Assembly: GCF_040802235.1 (NCBI RefSeq) | Contig: NC_133166.1 | Location: forward strand, 3,038,001 to 3,102,000 | DNA length: 64,000 nt | DNA from: Manis javanica | Taxonomy: Eukaryota; Chordata; Mammalia; Pholidota; Manidae | Reading direction: 5' to 3' | In this document: piece after piece, positions 25,501 through 35,934 of the stretch | Position numbering within the stretch: the stretch's first letter is position 1 | How the letters are laid out: every line of letters begins with the position of its first letter | Program-made: the position numbers and the translations under genes | The notes under the pieces: model-generated | Database searches by the model: none | What the model saw: the letters and a program-made list of their open reading frames with translations, nothing else | What the model was told of the DNA's origin: nothing

Positions 25501-26896
25501 CTTGTGGCTAGGAAGAATTAATATCGTCAAAATGGCCATCCTGCCCAAAGCAATATACAGATTTGATGCAATCCCTATGAAACAACCAGCAACATTCTTC
25601 AATGAACTGGAACAAATAATTCAAAAATTCATACGGAAACACCAAAGACCCTGAATAGCCAAAGCAATCCTGAGAAAGAAGAATAAAGTAGGGGGGATCT
25701 CACTCCCCAACTTCAAACTCTATTATAAAGCCATAGTAATCCAGACAATTTGGTAATGGCACAAGAACAGAGCCACAGACCAATGGAACAGACTAGAGAA
25801 TCCAGACATTAACCCAGACATATATGGTCAATTAATATTTGATAAAGGAGCCATGGACATACAATGGTGAAAAGACAGTCTCTTCAACAGATGGTGCTGG
25901 CAAAACTGGAGAGCTGCATATAGGAGAATGAAACTGATCATTGTCTAACCCCATATACAAAGGTAAACACAAAATGGATCAAAGACCTGAATGTAAGTCA
26001 TGAAACCATTAAACTCTTGGAAAAAAACATAGGCAAAAACCTCTTAGACATAAACCTTCTTGAACATATCTCCCCGGGCAAGGAAAACAACAGCAAAAAT
26101 GAACAAGTGGGACTATATTAAGCTGAAAAGCTTCTGTACAGCAAAAGACACCATCAATAGAACAAAAAGGAACCCTACAGTATGGGAGAATATATTTGAA
26201 AATGACACATCCGATAAAGGCTTGACATCCAGAATATATAAAGAGATCACACACCTCAACAAACAAAAAACAAGTAACCCAATTAAAAAATAGGCAGAGG
26301 ATCTGAACAGATGGTTCTCCAAAAAAGAAATACAGATGGCCAACAGACACATGAAAAGATGCTCCACATCGCTAATTATCAGAGAAATGCAAATTAAAAC
26401 TACAATGAGGTATCACCTCACACCAGTAAGGATGGCTGCCATTCAAAAGGCAAACAACAACAAATGTTGGCAAGGCTCTGGAGAAAGTTGAACCCTCCTA
26501 CACTGCTGGTGGGAATGTAAATTAGTTCAACCATTGTGGAAAGCAGTATGGAGGTACATCAAAATGCTCAAAACAGACATACCATTTGACCCAGGAATCG
26601 CACTCCTAAGAATTTACCCTAAGAATGCAGCAATCAAGTATGAGAAAGACCAATGCGCCCCTATGTTTATTGCAGCACTATTTACAATAGCCAAGAATTG
26701 GAAGCAACCTAAATGTCCTTCGATAGATGAATGGATAAAGAAGATGTGGTACATATACACAATGGAATACTACTCAGCCATAAGAAGAGGGAAAATCCTA
26801 CCATTTGCAGCAATATGGATGGAGCTGGAGGGTATTATGCTCAGTGAAACAAGCCAAGTGGAGAAAGAGAAATACCAAATGATTTCACTCATCTGA
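22539..26896 (+). pseudogene. L1 'B' ORF2 (endonuclease-reverse transcriptase), dead
   Basis: ORF2p nicks target DNA and reverse-transcribes the L1 RNA. The endonuclease is open for 188 codons: NVNGLN catalytic Asn near the start, QETHL, IYAANRG and LGDFNTPL. A TAG at 23103-23105 interrupts it before the SDH triad member (NFSDHKG, about 23243). The frame continues to a frameshift near 23970-23990. RT follows: VGFIPGMQG at about 24250, [11 protein letters not shown] at about 24362 and [12 protein letters not shown] at about 24534. A further frameshift lies just before FADDMILYI (24658 onward). A solo LTR splits it at 24917-25443. The C-terminus is open again at 26534-26896 with APMFIAALFTIAKNWKQPKC and YTMEYYSAI. 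The lesion count is at least four plus the LTR. Confidence 0.9.
24917..25443 (-). mobile_element. Solo LTR inserted in L1 'B' ORF2, minus strand
   Basis: A 527-bp element with ends TGTTGGATTC and GATCCTACA, which are imperfect inverted repeats of each other. It is flanked on both sides by 'caag' (24913-24916 and 25444-25447), a 4-bp target-site duplication as used by gammaretrovirus-like class I ERVs. On the minus strand it shows a TATA-like 'ctataaaaacc' at about 25080-25091 and an AATAAA at 24994-24999, giving U3-R-U5 order. No internal retroviral sequence is present, so it is a solo LTR left by recombination. It is younger than L1 'B'. Confidence 0.88.
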
Positions 26897-27239
26897 GGAA
26901 TATAAGAACAAAGGAAAAACTGAAGGAACAAAACAGCAGCAGAATCACAGAACTCAAGAATAGACTAACAGGTACCAAAGGGAAAGGGACTGGAGATGAT
27001 GGGTGGTTAGGGAGGGATGGGGGGGAGAAAAAGGGCGGTATTAAGATTAGCATGCATGGGGTGTGGGAGAAAGGGGAGGGCTGTACAACACAGAGAAGAC
27101 AAGTAGTAATTCTACAACATTTTGCTACACTGATGGACAGTGACTGTAAAGGGGTATATAGGTGGGACCTGGTATAGGGGAGAGCCTAGTAAACAAAATA
27201 TTCTTCTTGTAAGTGTAGATTAATGATAAAAAAATAAAG
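26897..27239 (+). other. L1 'B' 3'UTR
   Basis: This follows the ORF2 stop. It has the typical L1 3'UTR layout: a G-rich patch at about 26990-27030 ('ggagggatgggggggagaa'), then 'gctacactgatggacagtga', ending 'gataaaaaaataaagc'. The last A-rich run may be a relic of the original L1 poly(A) signal, after which the retroviral sequence begins without a break. Confidence 0.7.
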
Positions 27240-28878
27240 CAGTTCCTATATGGTGACCTCCAATGAGTTCTACACAATGATATAAAGGGCATATAAAAGT
27301 GTAGGCAAAGGGTCTGTTTCTGTTTATACAGAGGAGGATCAAAGCCTAATTTGGCTACCCTGAAAATGAACTAAGATACGATATGAAAACGAACTTCCAA
27401 CATCAGCACTCTCGGGAAAACTCATGCCAGAAGATGATCATCAAAAAAACCCAACAAAGATCCACACACTGCTACAGGTGTAGATGCACCCATCCCACCA
27501 GTTCCTGGACTTGCCATGGAAAAGAAGAAGGAGATATCTAAGCTGGCCTGTGCATACAGTAAAACAACAAATTTGACTGGATCTATACTGTTGGAACTCA
27601 ACCAAGAATTAGGAGAAGTGCAAATTGTAGCACTCCAAAATCTTACAACTACAGACTATTTACTGTTAAAAGAACATGTGGGAAGTGAACAGTCCCCAGG
27701 AATGTGTTGTTTTAATTTGTCTGATTTCTCTCAGACTGTTCAAGTTCTGTTGGACAATATCCACCATATCATAGATAAGTTTTCACAAATGCCTAAGGTG
27801 TCTAACTGGTTTTCTTGGTTTCACTGGAGATGGCTGGTTATTACAGGTATGCTTTGGTTACGTAACTGTACTCCTATTATGTTAATGTGTGTGCACAATT
27901 TAATTAGTAGTTTAAAACCTATACATGCTGAAGTTACTCTACAAGAAGATATGTCAAAGAAATAATCAATCTTCCCATGTTTTCTTCCGCCTGCTACTTC
28001 TATAGCTTTTCTTCTTCCATCCTAATTACAACCCTTAAATAGAATTTCTGCCTCATATCGAATTTACCAAGTATCATAATTCTTCCAAGTGGTAAAGATA
28101 CCTCAAGACAAATGCTGGGCATAGAAGCCACAGGGCATAAATGTGCAAAGAAGTAAAAAGCTAACCTTTTCAAACAATAAGGCTTCTCTCTCACTTACCA
28201 ACTTTACATTTCCCTGTATGGCCCCGGAAGATGACTGGTTAGCCAGAGACGGGTAAGATTCCTCAAGGGAGGCACAACCTAAGACAGGCACAGTCGCAGG
28301 GGGGCCATCAGGTGAGAAAATGGGGATCAACAGAGGTGAGGCTTAGAACCTCCCCCCCTGTTGTGAGAGAAATCTTCTGCATACGTGGATGTTTTATTGC
28401 CCTTGTCTAGCTTGGATTAACACATAGTCTACAGGCACACACCTGATCATCTACATCTGCTCTCTTACAACACTAAACTATGTTTTCTACCTTTATCTTG
28501 CATCTACCTACTACTTCAGCATTTTATTAAAAATAATAATAATAAAGAGAGAAATGTGGTATCCACATATAAATCAAGTATAAAAATCAAATGAGTATTC
28601 ATATTTGGACTGACTGTTTATAGTTCATAATGCATGAGTAAAACCGAAAGCTTCTGTGATGACTGCCCTTGTAATGTTCACCATGTAATTTATTCACTAT
28701 GTAAGAATTTGTTCTCCATGTAAGAACTTGTTTGTTATGCTTCAGAAGAATGGAAACTGACGAAAATTAGGCTTGGGGTGGATTAATGATTGTGCATTGA
28801 GCATTGACCCCCCTATACAGAATTTTATTGTTGTTAACAACCATTTGATCAATAAATATGAGAGATGCCCTCACAAAA
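27240..28878 (+). mobile_element. Endogenous retrovirus 3' fragment: env transmembrane part plus LTR (U3-R) end
   Basis: About 27480-27965 is the transmembrane-subunit end of a retroviral env with an alpharetrovirus/class I-like ectodomain. It shows a heptad region (LLELNQELGEVQIVALQN), the GMCCFNLSD block and a W-rich membrane-proximal stretch followed by a hydrophobic segment. About 27966-28545 is 3' non-coding sequence ending in an A/G-rich tract (aagagagaaa) that looks like a polypurine tract. About 28550-28878 looks like U3-R: it starts 'tgtggtatcc' and ends shortly after AATAAA (28851-28856) at 'gccctcacaaaa', as a polyadenylated RNA would. Gag, pol and the env surface part are absent, so this is a broken fossil fragment. 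It joins the L1 3'UTR directly, and the exact left edge is uncertain. Confidence 0.7.
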
Positions 28879-29108
28879 TAATTGTAATATTTTGTAATAC
28901 ACTTCCAATTGTAAATAAATAAGTAACCATGATGTAATGTATAGCATAAGGAATATGGTCAAAATATTGTAACAACTTTGTATGGTGATAGCTGGTAGCT
29001 AGAATTATCATGTATATAAATGTTGAATCACTGTGTTGTACACCTGAAACTAATGTAATACTGTGTGTCAACTACCCTTCAATAAAAAATAATTATGTAA
29101 AAAAAAAA
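28879..29108 (+). mobile_element. Old L1 3' end carried as a 3' transduction of L1 'B' (inferred)
   Basis: It reads as an L1 3'UTR tail: 'ggtagctagaattatcatg', 'tgttgtacacctgaaac', 'caataaaaaataatt', then an A-run at 29097-29108. It lies between the retroviral R end and the resumption of L1 'A'. Since the target-site duplication in 'A' brackets everything from 20806 to about 29108, this tail probably came in with L1 'B' as read-through sequence that used its own poly(A) signal. Confidence 0.6.
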
Positions 29109-29110
29109 GC

Positions 29111-31098
29111 AAACCTAAAAAATCCACTCCAAAACTAGTAGGTCTAATATCTGAATTCAGCAAAGTTGCAGGACACAAAATTAATACACAGAAATCTTTT
29201 GCATTACTATACAATAACAATGAACTAGCAGAGAGAGAAAACAGGAAAACAATTCCATTCACATTTGTATCAAAACGAATAAAATACCTAGGAATAAACC
29301 TAACCAAGGAAGTGAAAGACCTGTATCCTGAAAACTACAAGACACTCTTAAGAGAAATTAAAGAAGACACTAATAAATGGGAATTCATCCCATACTCTTG
29401 GGTAGGAAGAATTGACATTGTCAAAATGGCCATCCTGTCTAAAGGAATCTACAGATTCAATGTAATCCCTATCAAAATACTGACCACATTCTTCAATGAA
29501 CTGGAACAATTAGTTTTAAAATTCATATTGAACCACAAAAGACCCCAAATAGCCAAGGCAGTCCTGTGAAGGAAGAATAAAGCAGGGGGATTATGCTCCC
29601 CAACTTCAAGCTCTACTATAAAACCACAATAATCAAGACAATTTGGTACTGGCATAAGAACAGACCCATAGACCAATGAAATAGACTAGAGAGCCCAGAT
29701 ATTAACCCAAGCATATATGGTCAATTATTCTGTGATGAATGAGCCATGGATATACAATGGGGGAATAAAAGCTTCTTCAACAGCTGGTGTTTGTAAAACT
29801 GGAAAGCTACATGTAAAAGGCTGAAACTGGATTACTGTCTAACTCCATAGACAAAAGTAAACTCGAAATCGATCAAAGACCTGAACGTAAGTCATGAAAT
29901 GATTAAACTTTCAGATGCAAACATAGGTAAAACTCTCTTGAATATAAATATGAGTAACTTTTTCATGAATGTATCTCCACAGGCAAAGGAAACAAAAGCA
30001 AAAATGAACAAGTGGGACTATATCAAACTAAAAAGCTTCTGTACAGCCAATGACACCATCAGTAGACCAAAAAGGCATCCTACAGTATCACAGAATATAT
30101 TTATAAATGATATATCTGATAAGCGGTTGACATCCAAATATATAAAGAGCTCACATGCTTCAACAACCAAAAAGCAAATAACCTGATTAAAAAATGGGCA
30201 GAGGATCTGAACACTTCCCCACAGAAGAAATTCAGATGGCTAACAGGCACATGAAAAATTCTCCACACCACTAATTATCAGAGAAATGAGATATCACCCC
30301 ATACCAATTAGGATTCCAATATCGAAAAGACTAAGAACAACAAACGCTGGCAAGGATGCAGAGAAAGGGGAATGCTCCTACATTGCTGGTGGGAATGTAA
30401 GCTAGTTCAACCATTGAGGAAAGCAATATGGAAGTTCCTCAAAAAACTAAAAATAGTTACCATTTTACCCAGGAATCCCACTCCTAGGAATTTACACAAA
30501 GAAAGCAAGTTCTCAAATTCAAAAAGACGTATGCACCCCTATGTTTATTGCAGCACTATTTACAATAGCCAAGATAAGAAAGCAACCTAAGTGTCCATCA
30601 GTAGATGAATGGATAAAGAAGATGTGATACATATACACAATGGAATACTATTCAGCTATAAGAAAGAAACAAATCCTACCATTTGCAACAACATGGATGG
30701 AGCTGGAGGATATTATGCTCAGTGAAATAAGCCAGGTGGAGAAAGACAAGTACCAAATTATTTTTCTCATTTGTGGAGTATAATAATGAAGCAAAACTGA
30801 AGGAGCAAAACAGAAGCAGTCACACAGACTCCAGGAAGAGACTAGTGGTTACCAAAGGGGAGGGATATCAGGTGAGTGGGGAGGGAGGGAGAAAGAGATT
30901 AAGGAGTATTATAATTGACACACATGGTGTGGGGGGGATCATGGGGAAGACAGTGTAGCAAACAGAAGGCAGATAGTGACTCTGTGGCATCTTACTACAC
31001 TGATGGGCAGTGACTGCAGTGGGGTATGGGAGGGACTCAATAATATGGATGAATGTAGTAACCATATTGTTTTTCATGTGAAACCATCATAAAAAAAA
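29111..31098 (+). mobile_element. Old L1 'A', 3' portion (ORF2 C-terminal part and 3'UTR)
   Basis: Continuation of 20010-20805. It runs in order through the RT thumb region, the NELEQLV.KFI block (about 29499-29535), [14 protein letters not shown] (about 30001-30045), CWWECKLVQPL (about 30381-30415), the YCSTIYNSQDK stretch and the MEYYS region (about 30640-30665). A 3'UTR follows, ending at the A-run 31091-31098. Frames are broken many times. It is more diverged than L1 'B'. Confidence 0.85.
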
Positions 31099-31149
31099 GG
31101 TACATACTAAATCCTAGTACAATGTCTTTTCATAGCTATTTAAAAGAAC

Positions 31150-31640
31150 TCTGCTAAAAAAAAAGATTAGAAGAGGCAATGAAAAATATTTTTAAGAGAA
31201 TTTAGTTCATAAGAAAGGTACAATTTTAGCATTAATGAAACTGAAAAGAATGTTGGGTGTCATTTTATCTGTGGTCAGATCTAGAAAAGCAAATGTCTTG
31301 GTTTTAATAGTTTTACATATATCTTACAATATTTCCAGATAAATCATTAATCATTCAAAACAGCATTTTACAAAATGAAGATAAACTGTACCATATCTAT
31401 ATCTATGACTATTTTCATACTGATCCATCCATATTCAATATTTATAGTTATACTACTGCTGTTCGTCTGTATAACTTGGATTTCACTTTCTTCATTGAAA
31501 AAGCAAATGTTTGACATTAGAATCCATATACAAATTTAATCAAAAAGTGCTTATTTTCAGATACACATAATTGTTTCTGTCATAGGCCAAATTTTATCTT
31601 ATTAAAAAAATCAAGGCATTCAAAGCAACAACATCTTATA
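31150..31640. repeat. Diverged partial tandem unit (unit 0), 5' piece with OR5T 3' tip
   Basis: This aligns with about 43520-43990 of unit 1: 'agaggcaatgaaaaatat', 'ttcataagaaaggta', 'tttccagataaatcatta', and a stretch similar to that ending 'gcattttacaaa'. At 31170-31215 the C-terminal codons of an OR5T (KEAMKN.F-like, 'agaggcaatgaaaaat') are still visible but dead. Everything upstream of 31150 that should match the unit has been replaced by L1 sequence. Confidence 0.7.
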
Positions 31641-31900
31641 ATATACATTGAGGGGTGGGTGAGGAGGGTGAGGGAGATGAAAGGGTACAAAAATTCGCTA
31701 TCATGATTTAAGTTGTCATGAAGAATTAAGCAAATGATTCTGTAACATCTTCCTATACTGATAGATAGTACCTGCATTAGTGGGGATGAGGGTTTAATAA
31801 TATGCGTAACTGTTGAATTACTGTGTTATATACTAATGAAACTAACATAATGAAACTAATGTAAGATTGTATATCAATACTTCAATTATATATATATATG
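31640..31900 (+). mobile_element. L1 3'UTR fragment inserted in unit 0
   Basis: It carries 'ggggtgggtgaggagggtga', 'gattctgtaacatcttc', 'actgtgttatatac' and 'cttcaattatatat'. This has the same layout as the tails at 4290-4620 and 28879-29108. It is absent from the matching place in units 1-3 (for example 43990-44050). Confidence 0.75.
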
Positions 31901-31965
31901 TATAAATGTATATTTATGTGTATGACCTTGAGAAGAGTTTTCTGTTAGGATTAAAATGTTATCTA

Positions 31966-32516
31966 GTCCCGCCCGTGCCCACGTGCCGCCGCCGCCACCA
32001 CCCGGTGCCCGCGCCCACCATCGGCGCGGCGCCTCCCCCCCGCCCCCAGGAGACCTGCGTGCCCCTGCCAGCTCTCGGCTGCGCGGGGTGCCACTCCGGG
32101 TCCCCAGCCCAGCCCGACACAGCCGGGGCCTCGTGCCCACCGCGCTTGCGAGCCCCACATCCGGAGACTGGGGAGGGCGCGCCGCGGGGCACCGGCTCGC
32201 TCGCATAGAGCTGGGCGGGAACTTGGGGCCCAACACCGGCGCGCGTGTCCCGCGGGTGCGGATGTTGCCCTGTCTTGCTGCAGGAACTCGGTCTCCCGCT
32301 GTGGCCCCCGGCGTGTCTGGTGACAGGCGCGGCAGGCGGGGCTGGATGCAAAGCCCCTCCGGGATTCCCTCGGCAGGCGGGTTTCATCCAATCACGCCTG
32401 TAAATGCATCACCAACCCCTGACCTTATAAACGGGTGGGACCCTGGGCAGGTGCTGCGTAGGAGCCCGGAGCAGTGGCCAGCCGCCCAGCCCTCGGCCCA
32501 GGGTCACCCAGTTTGA
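31966..32516 (+). promoter_or_regulatory. GC-rich, CpG-dense 5' end of the ZNF retrocopy
   Basis: A strikingly GC-rich island in an AT-rich window, with many CpG (for example 31966-32060 and 32215-32345). It contains CCAAT-like 'catccaatcac' (about 32385-32395) and TATA-like 'cttataaacggg' (about 32423-32434). As it lies inside the target-site duplication, it was part of the copied RNA, meaning 5'UTR or upstream-initiated transcript of the parent gene. Long open frames on both strands here (for example 31956-32516) are what GC-rich sequence gives by chance. Confidence 0.65.
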
Positions 32517-34519
32517 AGTTCAGTCTTCTTGACGAGGGTCACATGGCAGTGGCTGAAATGCTCGTGGACCAGCACAGGTTCTTTGCATGGAGCCCAGGAT
32601 GGGGAGCTACCTTGTGAGCAAGGTAATTCTCTAGAAGTGCCACAGGTCAGGACGTCAGGACTCCAAAGCCAGATCCATCCATCCTGGAGGCTCATCCCTG
32701 TGATACATCTAGCCCACTCTTGACAGACATTTTGCACCTGAATGAGCATGATGGAACACACCCTGAGCAGTACACTTGTGGGACAAACCTGCACCAGCAC
32801 CAAAAGGAGCAGATCAGAGACAAACTTTGCAGAAGTGATGAGAGGAGGCCTTCATTTGTGATGAACAGCAGTGTTCACGTGGCAGAGCATAATTTCATAT
32901 GCAGCGAAGGTGAGAAGGACTTCCCAGCCAGCACAGGCCTTCTCCAGCGCCTGACCCTTCACAGTGAGTTTAAGCCACAAAGGGACACCCAAGTGCAGGG
33001 AGGCCTTTGGAACTGGAGAGAATGATTATATGTGTGCTCAGTGTGGGAAAGCCTTCAGCCAAAAACAGATTCTTGTTCAGCACCAGAAAATCCATACTGG
33101 AGTAAGGCCTTATGAGTGTAGCAGATGTGGGATGGCCTTCATTAGAAAATTCCATCTTGTTCAGCACCAGAAAACCCACACTGGAGAAAGGCCTTTTAAG
33201 TGCAATGAATGTGGGAAATTCTTTAGGTAAAACTCCACACTCATTAGTCATCAGAAAGTTCATACTGGGTTAAGCCCTTATGAGTGCAGCAAATGTGGGG
33301 AATTCTTTAAATACAATGCTAACTTCATGAAACATCAGAGAATTCATAATGGGGAAAGGCCTTATGAGTGCAGAGAATGTGGGAAATTCTTTAGGTACAA
33401 CTACAGACTAGTAAGACATGAGAGAGTTCACACAGGAGAAAGGCCTTATAAATGCAGTGAGTGTGGAAAATTTTTCAGGTACAGCTCCACATTCATTAGA
33501 CATCAGAGAGTTCACACCGGAGAAAAGCCATATGAGTGCAGTGAATGTGGGAAATTCTTTTGGTATACCTCCACGCTCATTAGACATCAAAGAGTTCACA
33601 CTGTAGAAAGGCCTTATGAGTGCAGCTTATGTGGGGAATTCTTTAGGTACAAGTCCAAACTTGTTAAACATTGGCAGAATCACACTGGAGAAAGATCTTA
33701 TGAATGCAGTGAATGTGGGAAATCCTTTAGGTACCACTGCAGACTCATTAGACATAAGAAAGTTCACACTGGAGAAAGGCCTTATGAGTGTAGCGCATGT
33801 GGGAAATTCTTTCGGTATAACTCCAACCTCATTAAACATTGGAGAAATCACACTGGAGAGAGGCCTTATGACAGCACAAACATATACTTGTTGTGCCTTT
33901 AGCCACAAACATATACTTGTTGAGCATCAGAAAATCCACACTGGAGAAAAGCCTTACAAGTGCAACAAATGTCAGAAGGCCTTCATTATAAAGTCCCACC
34001 TGGTTCATCACCAGAAAATCCACAATGAAGATAAGCCTATGATTACCATGAATATGGGGGATTCTTTGGGCGCAACTCCATCCTGTTAATTAGAGTTCAC
34101 ACTGGTAATGGCCTTATGAGTGCAGAAAATATGCTAAGTCCTTTACCACTCCAAACTCCTTACACTGGAGAGAAATCTTAGGTGTTCACACTGGAATAGG
34201 GCCTAGATGAGTACAGTGAGTATGGGTAATTGTTTGGCTACAGTTCCCCACTCATTAGACATGAGGAAGACTTCACATGGGAGGAAGGCCTTCTGAGTGC
34301 AGTAAGTGTAGGAAAGTCCTAAAATGTAACTTCAGCCCCACTACACATAGGAAATTTTACAGTGGAGAATAACCTTATGAGTGCAGCAAATATGGGCACA
34401 TGTTCAGCTAAAACTCTCATTCAGCACCAAAAAGTTCACACCAGAGAGAGTACTGCAAATGGGGAAAGACTTCAGCCAAAAGTTTGCTCTAACTTATCCC
34501 TGGGAACTACTGTAATGTA

Positions 34520-35140
34520 GTTTTCTAATTTAAAATTTTGCATTTTTAATTGTATAAAATACATGTTAATGAAGTTTATCCTCTACCATTAATTGTACAG
34601 TTTACTGTTAAAAATCAACATTTTTAGTCAGAACATTTGTGCAACTAATCTCCAGAATTCTTTCCATCTTGCAAAATGAAAACGCTATACCCAGTGAACA
34701 ATAGCTCTTCCCACCCACCCCCAACCAACCTGGCAATCATGTTTTACAGTCTGTCTCTATGAAGTCTACACTTCTGGTACTTTATACAAGTGGAGTCATA
34801 CAATATGTCTTTTTGTATCTTTGTGACTGGCTTATTTCACTTCGCATAATTTCCTCATTTTGAAGCATTTGCCAGCATTTCTTTTTTATATGAGAAGGAA
34901 TCAGAGTTGACCCACCTAAGATATGGGGTAGGGTGCATGATGAGTCTATATATAGCTTTGCCAGATATTAATGATATTTCTAGAGGAAGAAGAGATCTAG
35001 ATTTTATATGGAATCTTTTCCTTAACAGCCTTATTGAGGTACGAAATACATTAAACTGCACTTTAAGTGTAAAATACAGTGTCATATATGTGTGTAGAGT
35101 GGTACCATCGCTAACATCATAATAAACATTTATTGCCCCT
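34520..35140 (-). mobile_element. L1M 3' sequence in antisense, forming the ZNF retrocopy 3'UTR
   Basis: The plus strand matches the reverse complement of old L1 3' sequence: 'aatctccagaattctttcc', 'ggcaatcatgttttac', 'agtggagtcatacaatatg', 'tgactggcttatttcactt', 'ttattgaggtacgaaatac'. Since it lies within the retrocopy, the parent ZNF gene already used an antisense L1 as 3'UTR, including the AATAAA at 35120-35125. Confidence 0.75.
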
Positions 35141-35934
35141 AAAAAAAATGTTATCTAAAGTGTTATTAATTCTACATCTCTTACAAAACTCAGGTTTTGC
35201 CAGCATTCCTGAATTATTTCAGTCTTCTACCATTCAAATCAGGGTTTCAAACTGGTGAGGTAAGGTTGCCCTGAAAAATCCTATATCTACTAAATAAATT
35301 GAATTATTCTTTGAAATTCACCAGTAAGACATAACTTGGGAATTGTTAGTCCAAAATGAAATGAAAAAACACACCTTTCTCTCACCCTGGATGTGCACGA
35401 AGTGCTGGATGAATCTTCTTCAATAATGCAGGATGCAAAAGACATCTACAGCTGAGAGAAAACAGTTCAACAACACAGAGGCAGTGTAGGCCCAGAATTA
35501 CATTGTGAAAAATAGCCATTCACAAACCCAAGTCAGCTAAACTCTGCAACTTATAACCAATGTTGCTTTCTTTTTGTTGAGCTGCTCTGTTTACAGGATA
35601 GCCTGTACTCTATTACAGATTTTCTCAGGTTATACTATCACCTGATAAATTATTGTTCTCTCCATTACAGAGTTACTCTTTTTGTAAATAAGACTATACC
35701 TATATATTTGAGAAAATTTAGCTAGTACTGCCAAGATCACACTATCCTTTAACAGCAGCTGTGGATAATGTCTGCCAGCAAGTATAATTTTCAATAGATC
35801 CTCATGTTTTTCTCAATGCCTTCTTTAATATGATAATGGATTCTGTTTCTTCAATTGTGATAATAGTAGAATTCTTGATAAAGAGGAATGTGAACTCCAG
35901 CGCTGGACTGTCTAGACTGAAATATGAGGTTGTA

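Larger units (their letters stand above)
20806..29108 (+). mobile_element. Full-length dead L1 'B' with ERV env-LTR tail and transduced 3' end
   Basis: Order: L1 5'UTR (20806-21520), ORF1 (21521-22382), ORF2 (22539-26896, split by a solo LTR), L1 3'UTR (26897 to about 27239), retroviral env-LTR fragment (about 27240-28878), old L1 3' end (28879-29098) and an A-run (29097-29108). It sits inside L1 'A'. The left flank ends 'aaaccctaaagac' and the right flank resumes with 'aaacctaaaaaatcc'. These are the same stretch of A repeated, so they fit a decayed target-site duplication around the entire block. Since no A or tail sequence lies between the parts, one insertion event for the whole block is the simplest reading. 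It cannot move: ORF1 and ORF2 both carry stops and frameshifts. Confidence 0.75.
31966..35144 (+). pseudogene. Processed retrocopy of a C2H2 zinc-finger (ZNF) mRNA
   Basis: A 13-bp perfect target-site duplication (aaaatgttatcta) lies at 31953-31965 and 35145-35157. The left site reads TT/AAAA, the L1 endonuclease target, and the copy ends AATAAA, 16 bases, then an A-run (35141-35148). This is an L1-made, intronless mRNA copy. The coding part runs from about 32590: a spacer typical of KRAB-ZNF proteins (VPQVRTS, DILHLNEH, FPASTGLLQ), then C2H2 fingers from 33030. About ten fingers of CxxC-x12-HxxxH with TGERPYEC-type linkers are clear to 33865, and degenerate fingers continue to about 34480. 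A frameshift lies near 32950-33030, a TAA inside finger 3 (33228-33230) and a frameshift near 33870-33890. Fingers 4-10 remain open (33327-33902). No KRAB box is recognised. The parent is probably a gene of the human chr19q13.4 type of ZNF cluster. Confidence 0.9.

Noticed and set aside
27516-27965. Env-derived open stretch as a possible domesticated (syncytin-like) gene
   Set aside because: Only the transmembrane end is present, inside a dead L1 composite that is probably multi-copy. Nothing suggests a host function.
31956-32516. Long open frames on both strands (up to 186 codons) in the GC-rich block
   Set aside because: Stop codons are rare in GC-rich sequence. The frames overlap on both strands and match no family I know. 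The block is the 5' end of a retrocopied mRNA.
33000-33900. Regular 84-bp periodicity suggesting a satellite or CRISPR-like array
   Set aside because: The period is one C2H2 finger plus linker (28 codons), with Cys/His spacing intact.
33616-34089. 157-codon frame overlapping the zinc-finger frame
   Set aside because: Most of it is the +1 shadow of the finger repeats. Only its last part is real finger sequence after the retrocopy's frameshift.
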